Assembly (NCBI GenBank): GCA_023430845.1
Contig: JAEYYJ010000366.1
Location: forward strand, 1-8,739
Length of the DNA stretch: 8,739 nucleotides
From: Pseudomonadota bacterium
GTDB taxonomy: Bacteria; Pseudomonadota; Alphaproteobacteria; Rhizobiales; Hyphomicrobiaceae
Direction: 5' to 3'
Shown here one piece after another: positions 1-6,682 of this stretch. How positions within the stretch are numbered: the first letter of the stretch is position 1; every line of letters starts with the position of its first letter. Made by a program: the position numbers and the translations under genes. Under the pieces are notes generated by a model that worked only from the letters and a program-made list of their open reading frames with translations, did not search any database and had not been told where the DNA came from.

Positions 1-1
1 C

Positions 2-439
2 TGGCGTGTGCTTGGTGCGCTCGCCAGCGACACCGCGATGCCGACAGGCAGTGCGCTCGCCAGCCTCGAGAGGATCGCGCACGCGGGCCGGCTCGAAGCG
101 CCGCAGCTCCACCGTATCGTGACCGTACTCGATGCTCTCGATGTGCAGATGCCGATCCCGCTTTGGGAAGCAGCCAGCCGCACGCCTCAGCCGACGGATG
201 GACATCTCCCCGCAACCGGCGTTCTCGGCGAGCTGAAAGCGGCGAGCGATAAGCGCGACGGGGCGTTGACCGTCGTGCGTGCCGCCCAGGCCATGGGGCC
301 GGCCAGCGCAGCCGAAGTCAATCTGCTGACGCTCGGCGATGTCATCCGCGCGCTGAAGAACGGGGGCTTCGCTCGTGAAGCCCGCACGCTCGGCATCGAG
401 GCGCTGATCGAGAAATGGCCGACGGCGGCCGGACGCTGA
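2..439 (+). CDS. C-terminal part of an unrecognised helical protein (5' end outside window)
   Basis: The reading frame is open to the left edge (the first full codons read Trp-Arg-Val-Leu-Gly) and stops with TGA at 437-439, so only the last 145 residues are visible. A GTG at 8 could be taken as a start, but nothing resembling a ribosome binding site is visible in the few bases before it, and the frame continues upstream. The fragment is rich in Ala and Leu with regularly spaced charged residues. It looks like packed alpha helices, possibly a solenoid-like C-terminal domain, broken by a polar Pro/Thr/Gly linker around visible residues 60-72. It has no cysteine, no transmembrane segment and no motif that I recognise, so I assign no function. 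The last helices (roughly GGFAREARTLGIEALIEKW) resemble the end of a helical repeat domain. The stop lies 5 bases from the stop of the convergent marR gene, leaving no room for a separate terminator. Confidence 0.7.
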   Translation, partial: WRVLGALASDTAMPTGSALASLERIAHAGRLEAPQLHRIVTVLDALDVQMPIPLWEAASRTPQPTDGHLPATGVLGELKAASDKRDGALTVVRAAQAMGPASAAEVNLLTLGDVIRALKNGGFAREARTLGIEALIEKWPTAAGR

Positions 440-444
440 ACCGA

Positions 445-933
445 CTATTCCGCCGCCAGCAACCCGCGATCCATACCTGCCGAGTTGCCCGTAGGCGCCA
501 TGGTCGCAATCCGGCCGAGCGCCTCGACGAAACTCGCGCGCGCCCCTTCGGGTAACACACCGAGCAGCATCTGATCGACCTCGGCGGCGCGCGTGCGGAA
601 ACTCTCGAGCAGCGTCCGCCCATCGTCGGTCAGTCGCAGAACATTGGAGCGCGCGTCGTGACGTGCGCGACGGCGGGCGAGAAGGCCTTTTCGCATCAAG
701 CGCCGGACGAGATCGGCAGTCGTCGAACGATCGATCCCGGTCGCGTCGACCAGGCCGACTTGGTTCGTGCCCTCGCGCTCACCGACGATCACCAGCACCG
801 CGAGCTGGCGCGGCGTCAAACCCGTATCGGCGAAAGCCGCTGCAAAGGCCTCGTCCGCCGCCTGCTGTGCTCGATGCAATAAATGCAGTACGCAGCCATT
901 CAGATCAAATCCAGTCGAAGTATTCTGGTCCAC
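445..933 (-). CDS. MarR family transcriptional regulator
   Basis: This 162-residue protein has the length and layout of a MarR dimer: an N-terminal dimerisation helix (about 10-36), a winged helix-turn-helix (about 40-105) and C-terminal dimerisation helices (about 108-145). The GLTPRQLAVL segment opens the DNA-binding domain. GIDRSTTADLVRRLMRKGLL (66-85) holds the recognition helix, and the Arg-rich stretch to about 101 (RRRARHDARSNVLRLT) forms the wing, ending in the typical LTDDGR motif. Members bind palindromic operators, usually repress, and let go on binding a small molecule or on oxidation of a cysteine. The start is GTG at 933-931, preceded by AAGGG at 948-944 with a 10-base spacer; a nearby ATG at 943 is in another frame. 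The only cysteine is Cys14, in the first helix. The gene is divergent from a lysR-type gene, and its operator is probably in their shared spacer. Family certain; ligand and targets unknown. Confidence 0.9.
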   Translation of the reverse strand: MDQNTSTGFDLNGCVLHLLHRAQQAADEAFAAAFADTGLTPRQLAVLVIVGEREGTNQVGLVDATGIDRSTTADLVRRLMRKGLLARRRARHDARSNVLRLTDDGRTLLESFRTRAAEVDQMLLGVLPEGARASFVEALGRIATMAPTGNSAGMDRGLLAAE

Positions 934-1097
934 GGCGCGCCATCCCTTTAGCTCGACAATCGCTGATCAGACTTGCAGCCGGGCTCAGCGAACCCAAAAC
1001 TCGCAATAGATCGGATGCCTACATCGCAAGTATCGTGATCATCCGGCGGGTGAGTTTGACTGTTGATCAACGATCGGCAATCCCCTAAATTTTGGCC
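934..1097. promoter_or_regulatory. Divergent marR-lysR control region
   Basis: This 164-base spacer separates the start codons of two divergent regulator genes and must hold both promoters. It is visibly more A/T-rich than the coding DNA around it. It contains three copies of the palindrome TGATCA, at 964-969, 1036-1041 and 1064-1069. The first lies within CTGATCAG (963-970) and the last within GTTGATCAAC (1062-1071). These are reasonable candidate operator half-sites or operators for one or both regulators, but that is inference. No convincing promoter for marR was found by eye. Confidence 0.5.
1063..1091 (+). promoter_or_regulatory. Candidate sigma-70-type promoter of the lysR gene
   Basis: TTGATC at 1063-1068 and TAAATT at 1086-1091 are separated by exactly 17 bases, and each matches the sigma-70 consensus at 4 of 6 positions. 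The -10 box ends only 6 bases before the ATG at 1098, so transcription would begin at or next to the start codon. This fits the lack of any Shine-Dalgarno sequence before that ATG and suggests a leaderless message. The -35 box lies inside the GTTGATCAAC palindrome, so a protein bound there would block or control the promoter. Confidence 0.4.
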
Positions 1098-1991
1098 ATG
1101 GCTGTTAAAAAACGCACAGCATATCCGGACTGGGAAGATGTGCATTTCTTCCTAGAATTGGCCCGACTGGGGAGCCTATCGGCTGCTGCGCGGGCTCTCG
1201 GCGTGACACATGCGACCGTGGGCAGACGGATTGCATCACTCGAGACGGTGCTCCGTGTACAGCTATTCGACCGCCACGACGGCCGATTCGCATTGACTGC
1301 CGAGGGTGAACGGGCTGCCGCCGCCGCTGCCGCCATGTCCGATGGCGCTCAATCGATCCGGCGGCTCGCCGCGGGACCGGCCGACGCTGTCGTCGGCAAG
1401 GTGCGCCTGACGGCCACCGAGATCTTCGGCTCGTACTTTCTCATGTCCCGGATGCGGGAGCTGATGCAGCAGAACCCCGGCCTCGAGATCGAGCTGGTGA
1501 TCAGCAGCCGGAACTTGAGCCTCACGCGGCGTGACGTCGATCTCGCGATCCGCCATTCGCGCCCCGAGAGCGGCAACCTCATTGCGCGGAAGATCGCCGA
1601 CTACGCCAGCTACCTCTATGCCGACCGCCGATACATCCAGTCGCACGGCGATGGCCCGCTGGATTTCATCGGCTTCGCGGATGATGTCGCGCATCTGGAA
1701 GCGGCCAAGTATTCAGAACGCGCAGCCGGCAACGCCCACCGCATCTCGCTGAAAGTGAACACCTTGTTCGCGCGCCTTGCTGCCGCACGCGCCGGCCTCG
1801 GTGTCGGCCTCATTCCAAAATTCGTCGCGCACCAGTATCCCGATCTGGTGGCCGTCGATGTCGGCGCCGAGCCCCTCATCCGCGAATTGTGGCTCGTCGC
1901 GCATCCCGACGTGCGGGCCATCGAGCGCATCCGCGTGACCTTCGACTATATCGCCGATGCCGTGGTCGGCGCCCGCGACATCCTTAGGTAG
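1098..1991 (+). CDS. LysR family transcriptional regulator
   Basis: This 297-residue protein has the standard LysR-type length and plan. The N-terminal winged helix-turn-helix spans about 11-70: DWEDVHFFLELARLGSLSAAA, then ALGVTHATVGRRIASLE (the recognition helix region), then LFDRHDGRFALTAEG. A linker helix follows (about 70-95), then a periplasmic-binding-protein-like effector domain from about 100 to the end, with VRLTATEIFGSYFL, a DVDLAIRH strand (147-153) and AARAGLGVGLIPKFVA (229-244). The stretch of seven alanines near residue 75 is part of the linker helix. The protein presumably acts as a cytoplasmic tetramer controlling nearby or distant genes in response to a small molecule. ATG at 1098 is preferred; a TTG two codons upstream (1092) gives a protein two residues longer. 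No ribosome binding site is seen. It is divergent from marR and convergent with the substrate-binding gene, separated from the latter by a strong hairpin. Target genes cannot be told from sequence. Confidence 0.92.
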   Translation: MAVKKRTAYPDWEDVHFFLELARLGSLSAAARALGVTHATVGRRIASLETVLRVQLFDRHDGRFALTAEGERAAAAAAAMSDGAQSIRRLAAGPADAVVGKVRLTATEIFGSYFLMSRMRELMQQNPGLEIELVISSRNLSLTRRDVDLAIRHSRPESGNLIARKIADYASYLYADRRYIQSHGDGPLDFIGFADDVAHLEAAKYSERAAGNAHRISLKVNTLFARLAAARAGLGVGLIPKFVAHQYPDLVAVDVGAEPLIRELWLVAHPDVRAIERIRVTFDYIADAVVGARDILR

Positions 1992-2003
1992 GCGCGTCAA
2001 ACG

Positions 2004-2031
2004 CGCGCCGCACCACTGGGGGTGCGGCGCG
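2004..2031. terminator. Terminator-like hairpin shared by convergent lysR and substrate-binding genes
   Basis: CGCGCCGCACC (2004-2014) and GGTGCGGCGCG (2021-2031) form a perfect 11-bp GC-rich stem with a six-base loop. The hairpin lies in the 54-base gap between the two convergent stop codons, so it can serve both strands. On the minus strand a short TTT follows two bases after the stem; on the plus strand no T-run follows, so termination of lysR there may be less efficient or need Rho. Confidence 0.7.
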
Positions 2032-2045
2032 GCGCTCCTAGATGA

Positions 2046-3626
2046 TCACTTCGGCAGCAGCCATACGTCCGACAGATCCTGACCGAGGTAGTGGCTCGGC
2101 ATGGCGTACCACCCCTTCAGGCGGGTCGGCTGGACGGTGATCCTCTGGAACCAGAGGAACGGCGTGGCATACGACATGGTGAGCACGTGGCGATCGAGGT
2201 CGTTCACGATCCGCTTGCGCTCTACCGGATCGACGGCGCGCTGCTGCGCCTTGTAGAGCTCGTCGACCTTGTCGTCCTCATGCCCCGAATAGCCGACGGG
2301 CGAGAGGCGCTTCGAGAGCAATTTCGTGAACTGCAAAGTCGGATCATCGGTGTAGTCCGAGATGAACTCGATCGCGACGTCGAAATTGCCACCCGACAGC
2401 GCGGCCTGATAGGACGCCGTCTCGTATTGCTCGTGCTGTGCCGTCACGCCGATCCGGCGCCACTGGTCGAGCAGGTAGACGCCGGCCGTGGTGTAGGGAT
2501 CCGTCGCTGAGCGATTGAGCAGCTTGAATGAGAGCTTGTCGACGCCAGCTTCCTTGAGCAGCTTCGCGGCTTCCGCGCGCGCTGCTGCGGCATCCTTGCC
2601 GAAGCCCGGCAGCTTGACGAGCTCACTCTCCGGCAGCGCCATCTCGTAGCCCGGCCGCGCAACGCCGCCGACATAGCGGATCGCGGATATCTTGCCGAGT
2701 GCGGCACCCCCGCCCCAGCGATCGACTGCCATGGAGAGTGCCTGGCGGACCTTCAGGTTATCGAAGGGCGGGCGCTTGGTATTGAAGATGATGATCAGCG
2801 CCGAGGTGAGCGGCTGTTCCTTCACCCAGACCTTGTCGCCGAGCTGCGACACGAGCTGATCGCGCTCGCCGGGTGAGCGGAAGCGGAACTCGGCATCGAA
2901 CTGCCCGCCGAGAAGCCCCGTAAGCACCGTCGGCGACTTCACGAAGAACGCCTTGTAACCGTCGAGGTACGGCAGCTCGGGCTTGAAGTACTGGTCGAAG
3001 CGCTTGCCCGTCCAGCTCGAGCCGCGCACGTGCTCCACGAACGTGAAGGCGCCTGTCCCCATGATCTCACGCTCGGGATAGCGCGGGTTCTCCTTGAGCT
3101 TGGCGGCGCTGTAAATGCAGTTGAAGGGCGAAGCCAGAAGCTGGAGCACACCTGCCACCGGCGCCTTCATCTTGAAGATCACCGTCAGATCGTCCGGCGT
3201 TTCGATATCGCCGAAGTCGGAATAGTAGGAGCGCCGCGCCGAGACGATGCCCTCCTGCGGCCGGATGATGCGCTCGTAGCTCGCCTTCACATCGGCGGAG
3301 GTCATCGGCGAGCCATCGTGAAACTTGACGCCCTTGTGGAGCTTGAAAGTGTAGCTCAGACCATCGGGTGCCGCGCTCCAGGACTCGGCGAGATCGCCGC
3401 TCACATCCGGATACGTCTTGCCGTGGAACTTCAACAGCGTCGAATAATGCGGCGCGATCGGATGCGTGTGGCCAAACGTCGTGTTCGAATGACAATCGTA
3501 GTTCGGCGGCTCGGCGACGACCGCGAAATTGAGCGTTCCGCCACGGACCGGCGTCTCGGCCCCGGCAGCCCCCGCCCAAACCAAGCTGACGGCAGCAGCC
3601 AGCAACAAACCTGAAGTCTTCCTCAT
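2046..3626 (-). CDS. Secreted ABC transporter substrate-binding protein, family 5 (oligopeptide/dipeptide/nickel type)
   Basis: This 526-residue protein matches family 5 extracellular solute-binding proteins (OppA/DppA/NikA-like). A Sec signal peptide covers residues 1-23: MRKTS, a hydrophobic core LLLAAAVSLVWAGA, and AGA before Glu24. With no cysteine at the cleavage site, it is a soluble periplasmic protein rather than a lipoprotein. The mature protein opens with the typical GGTLNFAVVAEP. The family signature region is GVKFHDGSPMTSADVKASYER (99-119), followed by TGAF (191-194) and FNTKRPPFDNLKVRQALSMAVDR (281-303). Such proteins deliver peptides, nickel complexes or other ligands to an inner-membrane permease. 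ATG at 3626 is chosen because it begins the signal peptide and is preceded by GGGAGAG; the frame is open a further 18 codons upstream. The mature chain has only two cysteines, Cys45 and Cys170, and a Cys-His-rich stretch at 45-60. No permease or ATPase gene is adjacent, so it is an orphan here and the ligand is unknown. Confidence 0.9.
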   Translation of the reverse strand: MRKTSGLLLAAAVSLVWAGAAGAETPVRGGTLNFAVVAEPPNYDCHSNTTFGHTHPIAPHYSTLLKFHGKTYPDVSGDLAESWSAAPDGLSYTFKLHKGVKFHDGSPMTSADVKASYERIIRPQEGIVSARRSYYSDFGDIETPDDLTVIFKMKAPVAGVLQLLASPFNCIYSAAKLKENPRYPEREIMGTGAFTFVEHVRGSSWTGKRFDQYFKPELPYLDGYKAFFVKSPTVLTGLLGGQFDAEFRFRSPGERDQLVSQLGDKVWVKEQPLTSALIIIFNTKRPPFDNLKVRQALSMAVDRWGGGAALGKISAIRYVGGVARPGYEMALPESELVKLPGFGKDAAAARAEAAKLLKEAGVDKLSFKLLNRSATDPYTTAGVYLLDQWRRIGVTAQHEQYETASYQAALSGGNFDVAIEFISDYTDDPTLQFTKLLSKRLSPVGYSGHEDDKVDELYKAQQRAVDPVERKRIVNDLDRHVLTMSYATPFLWFQRITVQPTRLKGWYAMPSHYLGQDLSDVWLLPK

Positions 3627-3634
3627 CGAGCATT

Positions 3635-3641
3635 CTCTCCC
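3635..3641 (-). promoter_or_regulatory. Ribosome binding site that sets the substrate-binding protein start
   Basis: On the minus strand GGGAGAG lies 8 bases before the ATG at 3626. It supports that start over codons further upstream in the same open frame, and the protein then begins directly with its signal peptide. Confidence 0.75.
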
Positions 3642-3696
3642 AGAGCTTTTGTCGTGTTGAGCACATAATGGCACCGCCACGCAAAAGCGCCACCCA

Positions 3697-3713
3697 GCAG
3701 GCGGGCTGCCTGC
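3697..3713 (-). terminator. Weak terminator-like hairpin after the GFA gene
   Basis: GCAGGC (3697-3702) and GCCTGC (3708-3713) form a 6-bp stem with a five-base loop, in the 114-base gap after the GFA-family gene. On the minus strand a TTTT run follows about 10 bases later (3686-3683), further away than in a classical intrinsic terminator. The rest of the gap must contain the promoter of the substrate-binding gene, which I could not identify. Confidence 0.3.
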
Positions 3714-3740
3714 CGCGCGCTCAGAGGAGAGCTGGGACGC

Positions 3741-4205
3741 TCAAGTATCGCGATCAGGATGCTGGCGGCTCGCGAAACGCGGTAGCTGATCCGCAGGTAT
3801 GGCATCTTCACTCTTCACACCCGGCAGATCCAAAAGCTGATCAACCCAGGAGATCCGCCCCTCGAGGCCGAACTGGCTGCTGGGCATAACCTTCGACGGA
3901 TCATCGAGCGAGCCGAGCGACACCGAAATGCGGTCGAAGTCCATCGCGCGATACGTGAGCGGTGTCCCGCAATCCCGGCAAAAGCCGCGTTCGGCTGCTT
4001 CAGACGATCGAAAGATGCCGAGCGTGCCCCGCGTCCATTCGAGATCGTTGAGGGGCACCCCACCGAGGGGCGCGAAGTAGTTGCCGAAGGCCTTCTGGCA
4101 CATACGGCAATGGCAGATGGACGAGTCGGTTGGCTCCGAATACAGGGCATAGCGGACAGCGCCGCACTGGCAACCGCCTGCATGAATAGGTGTCCGATTG
4201 GTCAT
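3741..4205 (-). CDS. GFA / CENP-V domain zinc protein
   Basis: This 154-residue protein has the zinc-binding pattern of the GFA family (named after glutathione-dependent formaldehyde-activating enzyme): CQCG (Cys12, Cys14), CHCRMC (Cys31, Cys33, Cys36) and CRDCG (Cys76, Cys79). By analogy with Gfa, Cys12/14/76/79 hold a structural zinc, and Cys31/33/36 hold a second zinc at the putative active site, loosely bound in the Paracoccus enzyme. Length is somewhat shorter than Gfa itself (about 190 residues) and typical of the many small family members whose reactions are unknown. It should be cytoplasmic: no signal peptide or membrane helix is seen. ATG at 4205 has GAGGG four bases upstream. It sits alone between terminator-like hairpins, with no glutathione-linked formaldehyde gene beside it, so a formaldehyde role should not be assumed. 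Family call is firm, function is not. Confidence 0.88.
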   Translation of the reverse strand: MTNRTPIHAGGCQCGAVRYALYSEPTDSSICHCRMCQKAFGNYFAPLGGVPLNDLEWTRGTLGIFRSSEAAERGFCRDCGTPLTYRAMDFDRISVSLGSLDDPSKVMPSSQFGLEGRISWVDQLLDLPGVKSEDAIPADQLPRFASRQHPDRDT

Positions 4206-4253
4206 TGGGCCCTCGTGTTTCTGGCGCTATTTCGCACATAACGCATGAGGTTA

Positions 4254-4282
4254 GAAAAAAGAACCCATCTCGAGACCGGCTC
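4254..4282 (-). terminator. Rho-independent terminator after pip
   Basis: On the minus strand GAGCC (4282-4278) pairs with GGTTC (4265-4261), one pair being G-U. It is followed at once by six Ts (4260-4255). The stem is short with a 12-base loop, but the U-run directly after it has the classical layout. It lies 24 bases beyond the pip stop codon and well before the GFA start at 4205, and it separates the two units. Confidence 0.5.
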
Positions 4283-4305
4283 TACAGTCCTGCGGCAAAG
4301 ACCGC

Positions 4306-5275
<970 letters not shown>

Positions 5276-5280
5276 TAAAT

Positions 5281-5314
5281 GCAAACGGCACCCGGCAGGT
5301 CCGCCGGATGCCGT
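5281..5314 (-). terminator. Rho-independent terminator after icd
   Basis: On the minus strand a 12-position stem forms between 5314-5303 and 5296-5285. It has six pairs (ACGGCA with TGCCGT), one A/C mismatch, five more pairs (CCGGC with GCCGG) and a six-base loop. TTTGCATTT follows (TTT at 5285-5283, TTT again at 5280-5278). It begins 25 bases after the icd stop codon and ends within a few bases of the pip ribosome binding site. Confidence 0.7.
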
Positions 5315-5339
5315 CGCTGACAGCTTAGGTCGTCGCAGC

Positions 5340-6554
5340 TTACGCTGCCATCGCCTTCTTGAGGTTCTCGTCGATCTTGTCGAGGAAGCCCGTCGTCGAG
5401 AGCCACTTCTGCTGATCGCCGACGAGGAGCGCCAGATCCTTCGTCATGAAGCCAGACTCGACGGTGTCGATGCAGACCTTCTCGAGCGTGGTCGAGAACT
5501 TCGCGAGTTCGGGATTGTTGTCGAGCTTGGCGCGATGAGCGAGCCCGCGCGTCCAGGCGAAGATCGAAGCCATGGAGTTCGTCGAGGTCTCGCGGCCTTT
5601 CTGGTGCTCGCGGTAGTGGCGCGTGACCGTGCCGTGCGCGGCCTCTGCTTCACAGGTCTTGCCATCGGGCGTCATGAGCACGGAGGTCATGAGGCCGAGT
5701 GAGCCGAAGCCCTGCGCTGCCGTGTCGGACTGCACATCACCGTCGTAGTTCTTGCAGGCCCAGACATAACCGCCGGACCACTTCAAACACGCAGCCACCA
5801 TGTCGTCGATGAGGCGATGCTCGTAGGTGAGCTTGCGCTTGTCGAACTCCGCCTTGAACTCCTTGTCGAAGATCTCCTGGAAGATGTCCTTGAAGCGGCC
5901 GTCGTAGACCTTGAGGATCGTGTTCTTCGTCGAGAGGTAGACTGGGTAGTTGCGGGCGAGGCCGTAGTTGAACGAGGCGCGTGCAAAATCGCGGATCGAC
6001 TCGTCGTAGTTGAACATGGCCATGGTCACGCCAGAACCCGGCGTCTTGATCACTTCCTTCTCGATGACCTGACCGTCTTCACCCACGAACTTGAGCGTGA
6101 TGGTGCCCTTGCCCGGGAACTTGAAGTCCGTCGCGCGGTACTGGTCGCCGAAAGCATGACGGCCGATGACGAAGGGTTGCGTCCAGCCGGGCACGAGGCG
6201 CGGCACGTTCTTGCAGATGATGGGCTCGCGGAAGATGGTGCCGCCGAGGATGTTGCGAATGGTCCCGTTCGGGCTCTTCCACATGTCCTTCAGCTTGAAT
6301 TCCTCGACGCGGGCTTCGTCCGGCGTGATGGTTGCGCACTTCACGGCGACGCCATGCTTCTTCGTGGCGTTGGCGGCGTCGATGGTGATCTGGTCGTTGG
6401 TCTTGTCACGGGCCTCGACGCCGAGGTCGTAGTATTCGAGCTTGAGGTCGAGGTAGGGGTGGATCAGCTTGTCCTTGATCAGCTGCCAGATGATGCGGGT
6501 CATCTCATCGCCGTCCATCTCGACGACGGTTCCCGTAACTTTGATCTTGGACAT
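5340..6554 (-). CDS. icd: NADP-dependent isocitrate dehydrogenase, class II (eukaryote-like)
   Basis: This 404-residue cytoplasmic TCA-cycle enzyme oxidatively decarboxylates isocitrate to 2-oxoglutarate with NADP+, needing Mg2+ or Mn2+. It is strikingly similar to the animal IDH1/IDH2 type, not to E. coli Icd. Isocitrate-binding residues are present: Ser94, Asn96 and Arg100 in SPNGTIR, Arg109, and Arg132 in [13 protein letters not shown]. Tyr139 and Lys210 (STKNT) act in catalysis, and Asp250 (LIDDMVA), Asp273 and Asp277 (YDGDVQSD) bind metal. HGTVTRH (307-313) contacts NADP and gives coenzyme choice. [11 protein letters not shown] and the C-terminal helices are also conserved. Length equals the family norm. 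ATG at 6554 is chosen because MSKIKV is the usual start and AGAGGA lies eight bases upstream; the open frame extends 31 codons further but looks non-coding. It follows fabI across a 128-base gap with a hairpin, so it is probably its own unit. All catalytic residues are intact. Confidence 0.97.
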   Translation of the reverse strand: MSKIKVTGTVVEMDGDEMTRIIWQLIKDKLIHPYLDLKLEYYDLGVEARDKTNDQITIDAANATKKHGVAVKCATITPDEARVEEFKLKDMWKSPNGTIRNILGGTIFREPIICKNVPRLVPGWTQPFVIGRHAFGDQYRATDFKFPGKGTITLKFVGEDGQVIEKEVIKTPGSGVTMAMFNYDESIRDFARASFNYGLARNYPVYLSTKNTILKVYDGRFKDIFQEIFDKEFKAEFDKRKLTYEHRLIDDMVAACLKWSGGYVWACKNYDGDVQSDTAAQGFGSLGLMTSVLMTPDGKTCEAEAAHGTVTRHYREHQKGRETSTNSMASIFAWTRGLAHRAKLDNNPELAKFSTTLEKVCIDTVESGFMTKDLALLVGDQQKWLSTTGFLDKIDENLKKAMAA

Positions 6555-6562
6555 ATGCGGTT

Positions 6563-6568
6563 TCCTCT
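6563..6568 (-). promoter_or_regulatory. Ribosome binding site that sets the icd start
   Basis: AGAGGA on the minus strand, eight bases before the ATG at 6554. It favours this start over GTG or ATG codons further up the open frame. Confidence 0.75.
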
Positions 6569-6618
6569 CTCTCGGGCGTGCCAGGGCCTGTCGGCCTGAA
6601 TTTCGCGGCGCACCATAG

Positions 6619-6650
6619 AGCGATGGCGCTCCCGATGGAAGCGCCATGCT
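6619..6650 (-). terminator. Terminator-like hairpin between fabI and icd
   Basis: ATGGCGCT (6623-6630) and AGCGCCAT (6640-6647) form a perfect 8-bp stem with a nine-base loop. Three further pairs (AGC 6619-6621 with GCT 6648-6650) can form beyond a one-base bulge. It lies 33 bases after the fabI stop codon and about 70 bases before the icd start. No T-run follows on the minus strand, so it could instead act as a 3'-end stabiliser or a Rho-dependent stop, or be part of the icd leader. Confidence 0.45.
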
Positions 6651-6682
6651 GCTTAAGTCTGGGATGTTGGAAGAGTGCGGCT

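Noticed and set aside
663..1088. Plus-strand open frame of 141 codons across the marR 5' half and the spacer
   Set aside because: Arg/Ser/Pro-rich translation, no ribosome binding site, and it covers the marR winged helix on the other strand.
3627..3680. An 18-codon N-terminal extension of the substrate-binding protein
   Set aside because: It would bury the signal peptide behind a polar stretch, whereas ATG at 3626 has a good ribosome binding site and begins a textbook signal sequence.
5817..6599. A 260-codon open frame on the plus strand opposite icd
   Set aside because: Its translation is a monotonous Val/Leu/Asp/Glu mixture typical of reversed coding DNA. The minus strand carries an intact isocitrate dehydrogenase.
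6555..6647. A 31-codon N-terminal extension of isocitrate dehydrogenase
   Set aside because: The family begins at the MSKIKV position, a strong ribosome binding site precedes that ATG, and the extension overlaps the hairpin at 6619-6650.
6628..6656. A weak promoter-like pair before icd (TTCCAT and TATGGT, 17 bases apart, on the minus strand)
   Set aside because: The -35-like box matches the consensus at only two positions and the pair overlaps the hairpin stem, so it is not supportable by eye.
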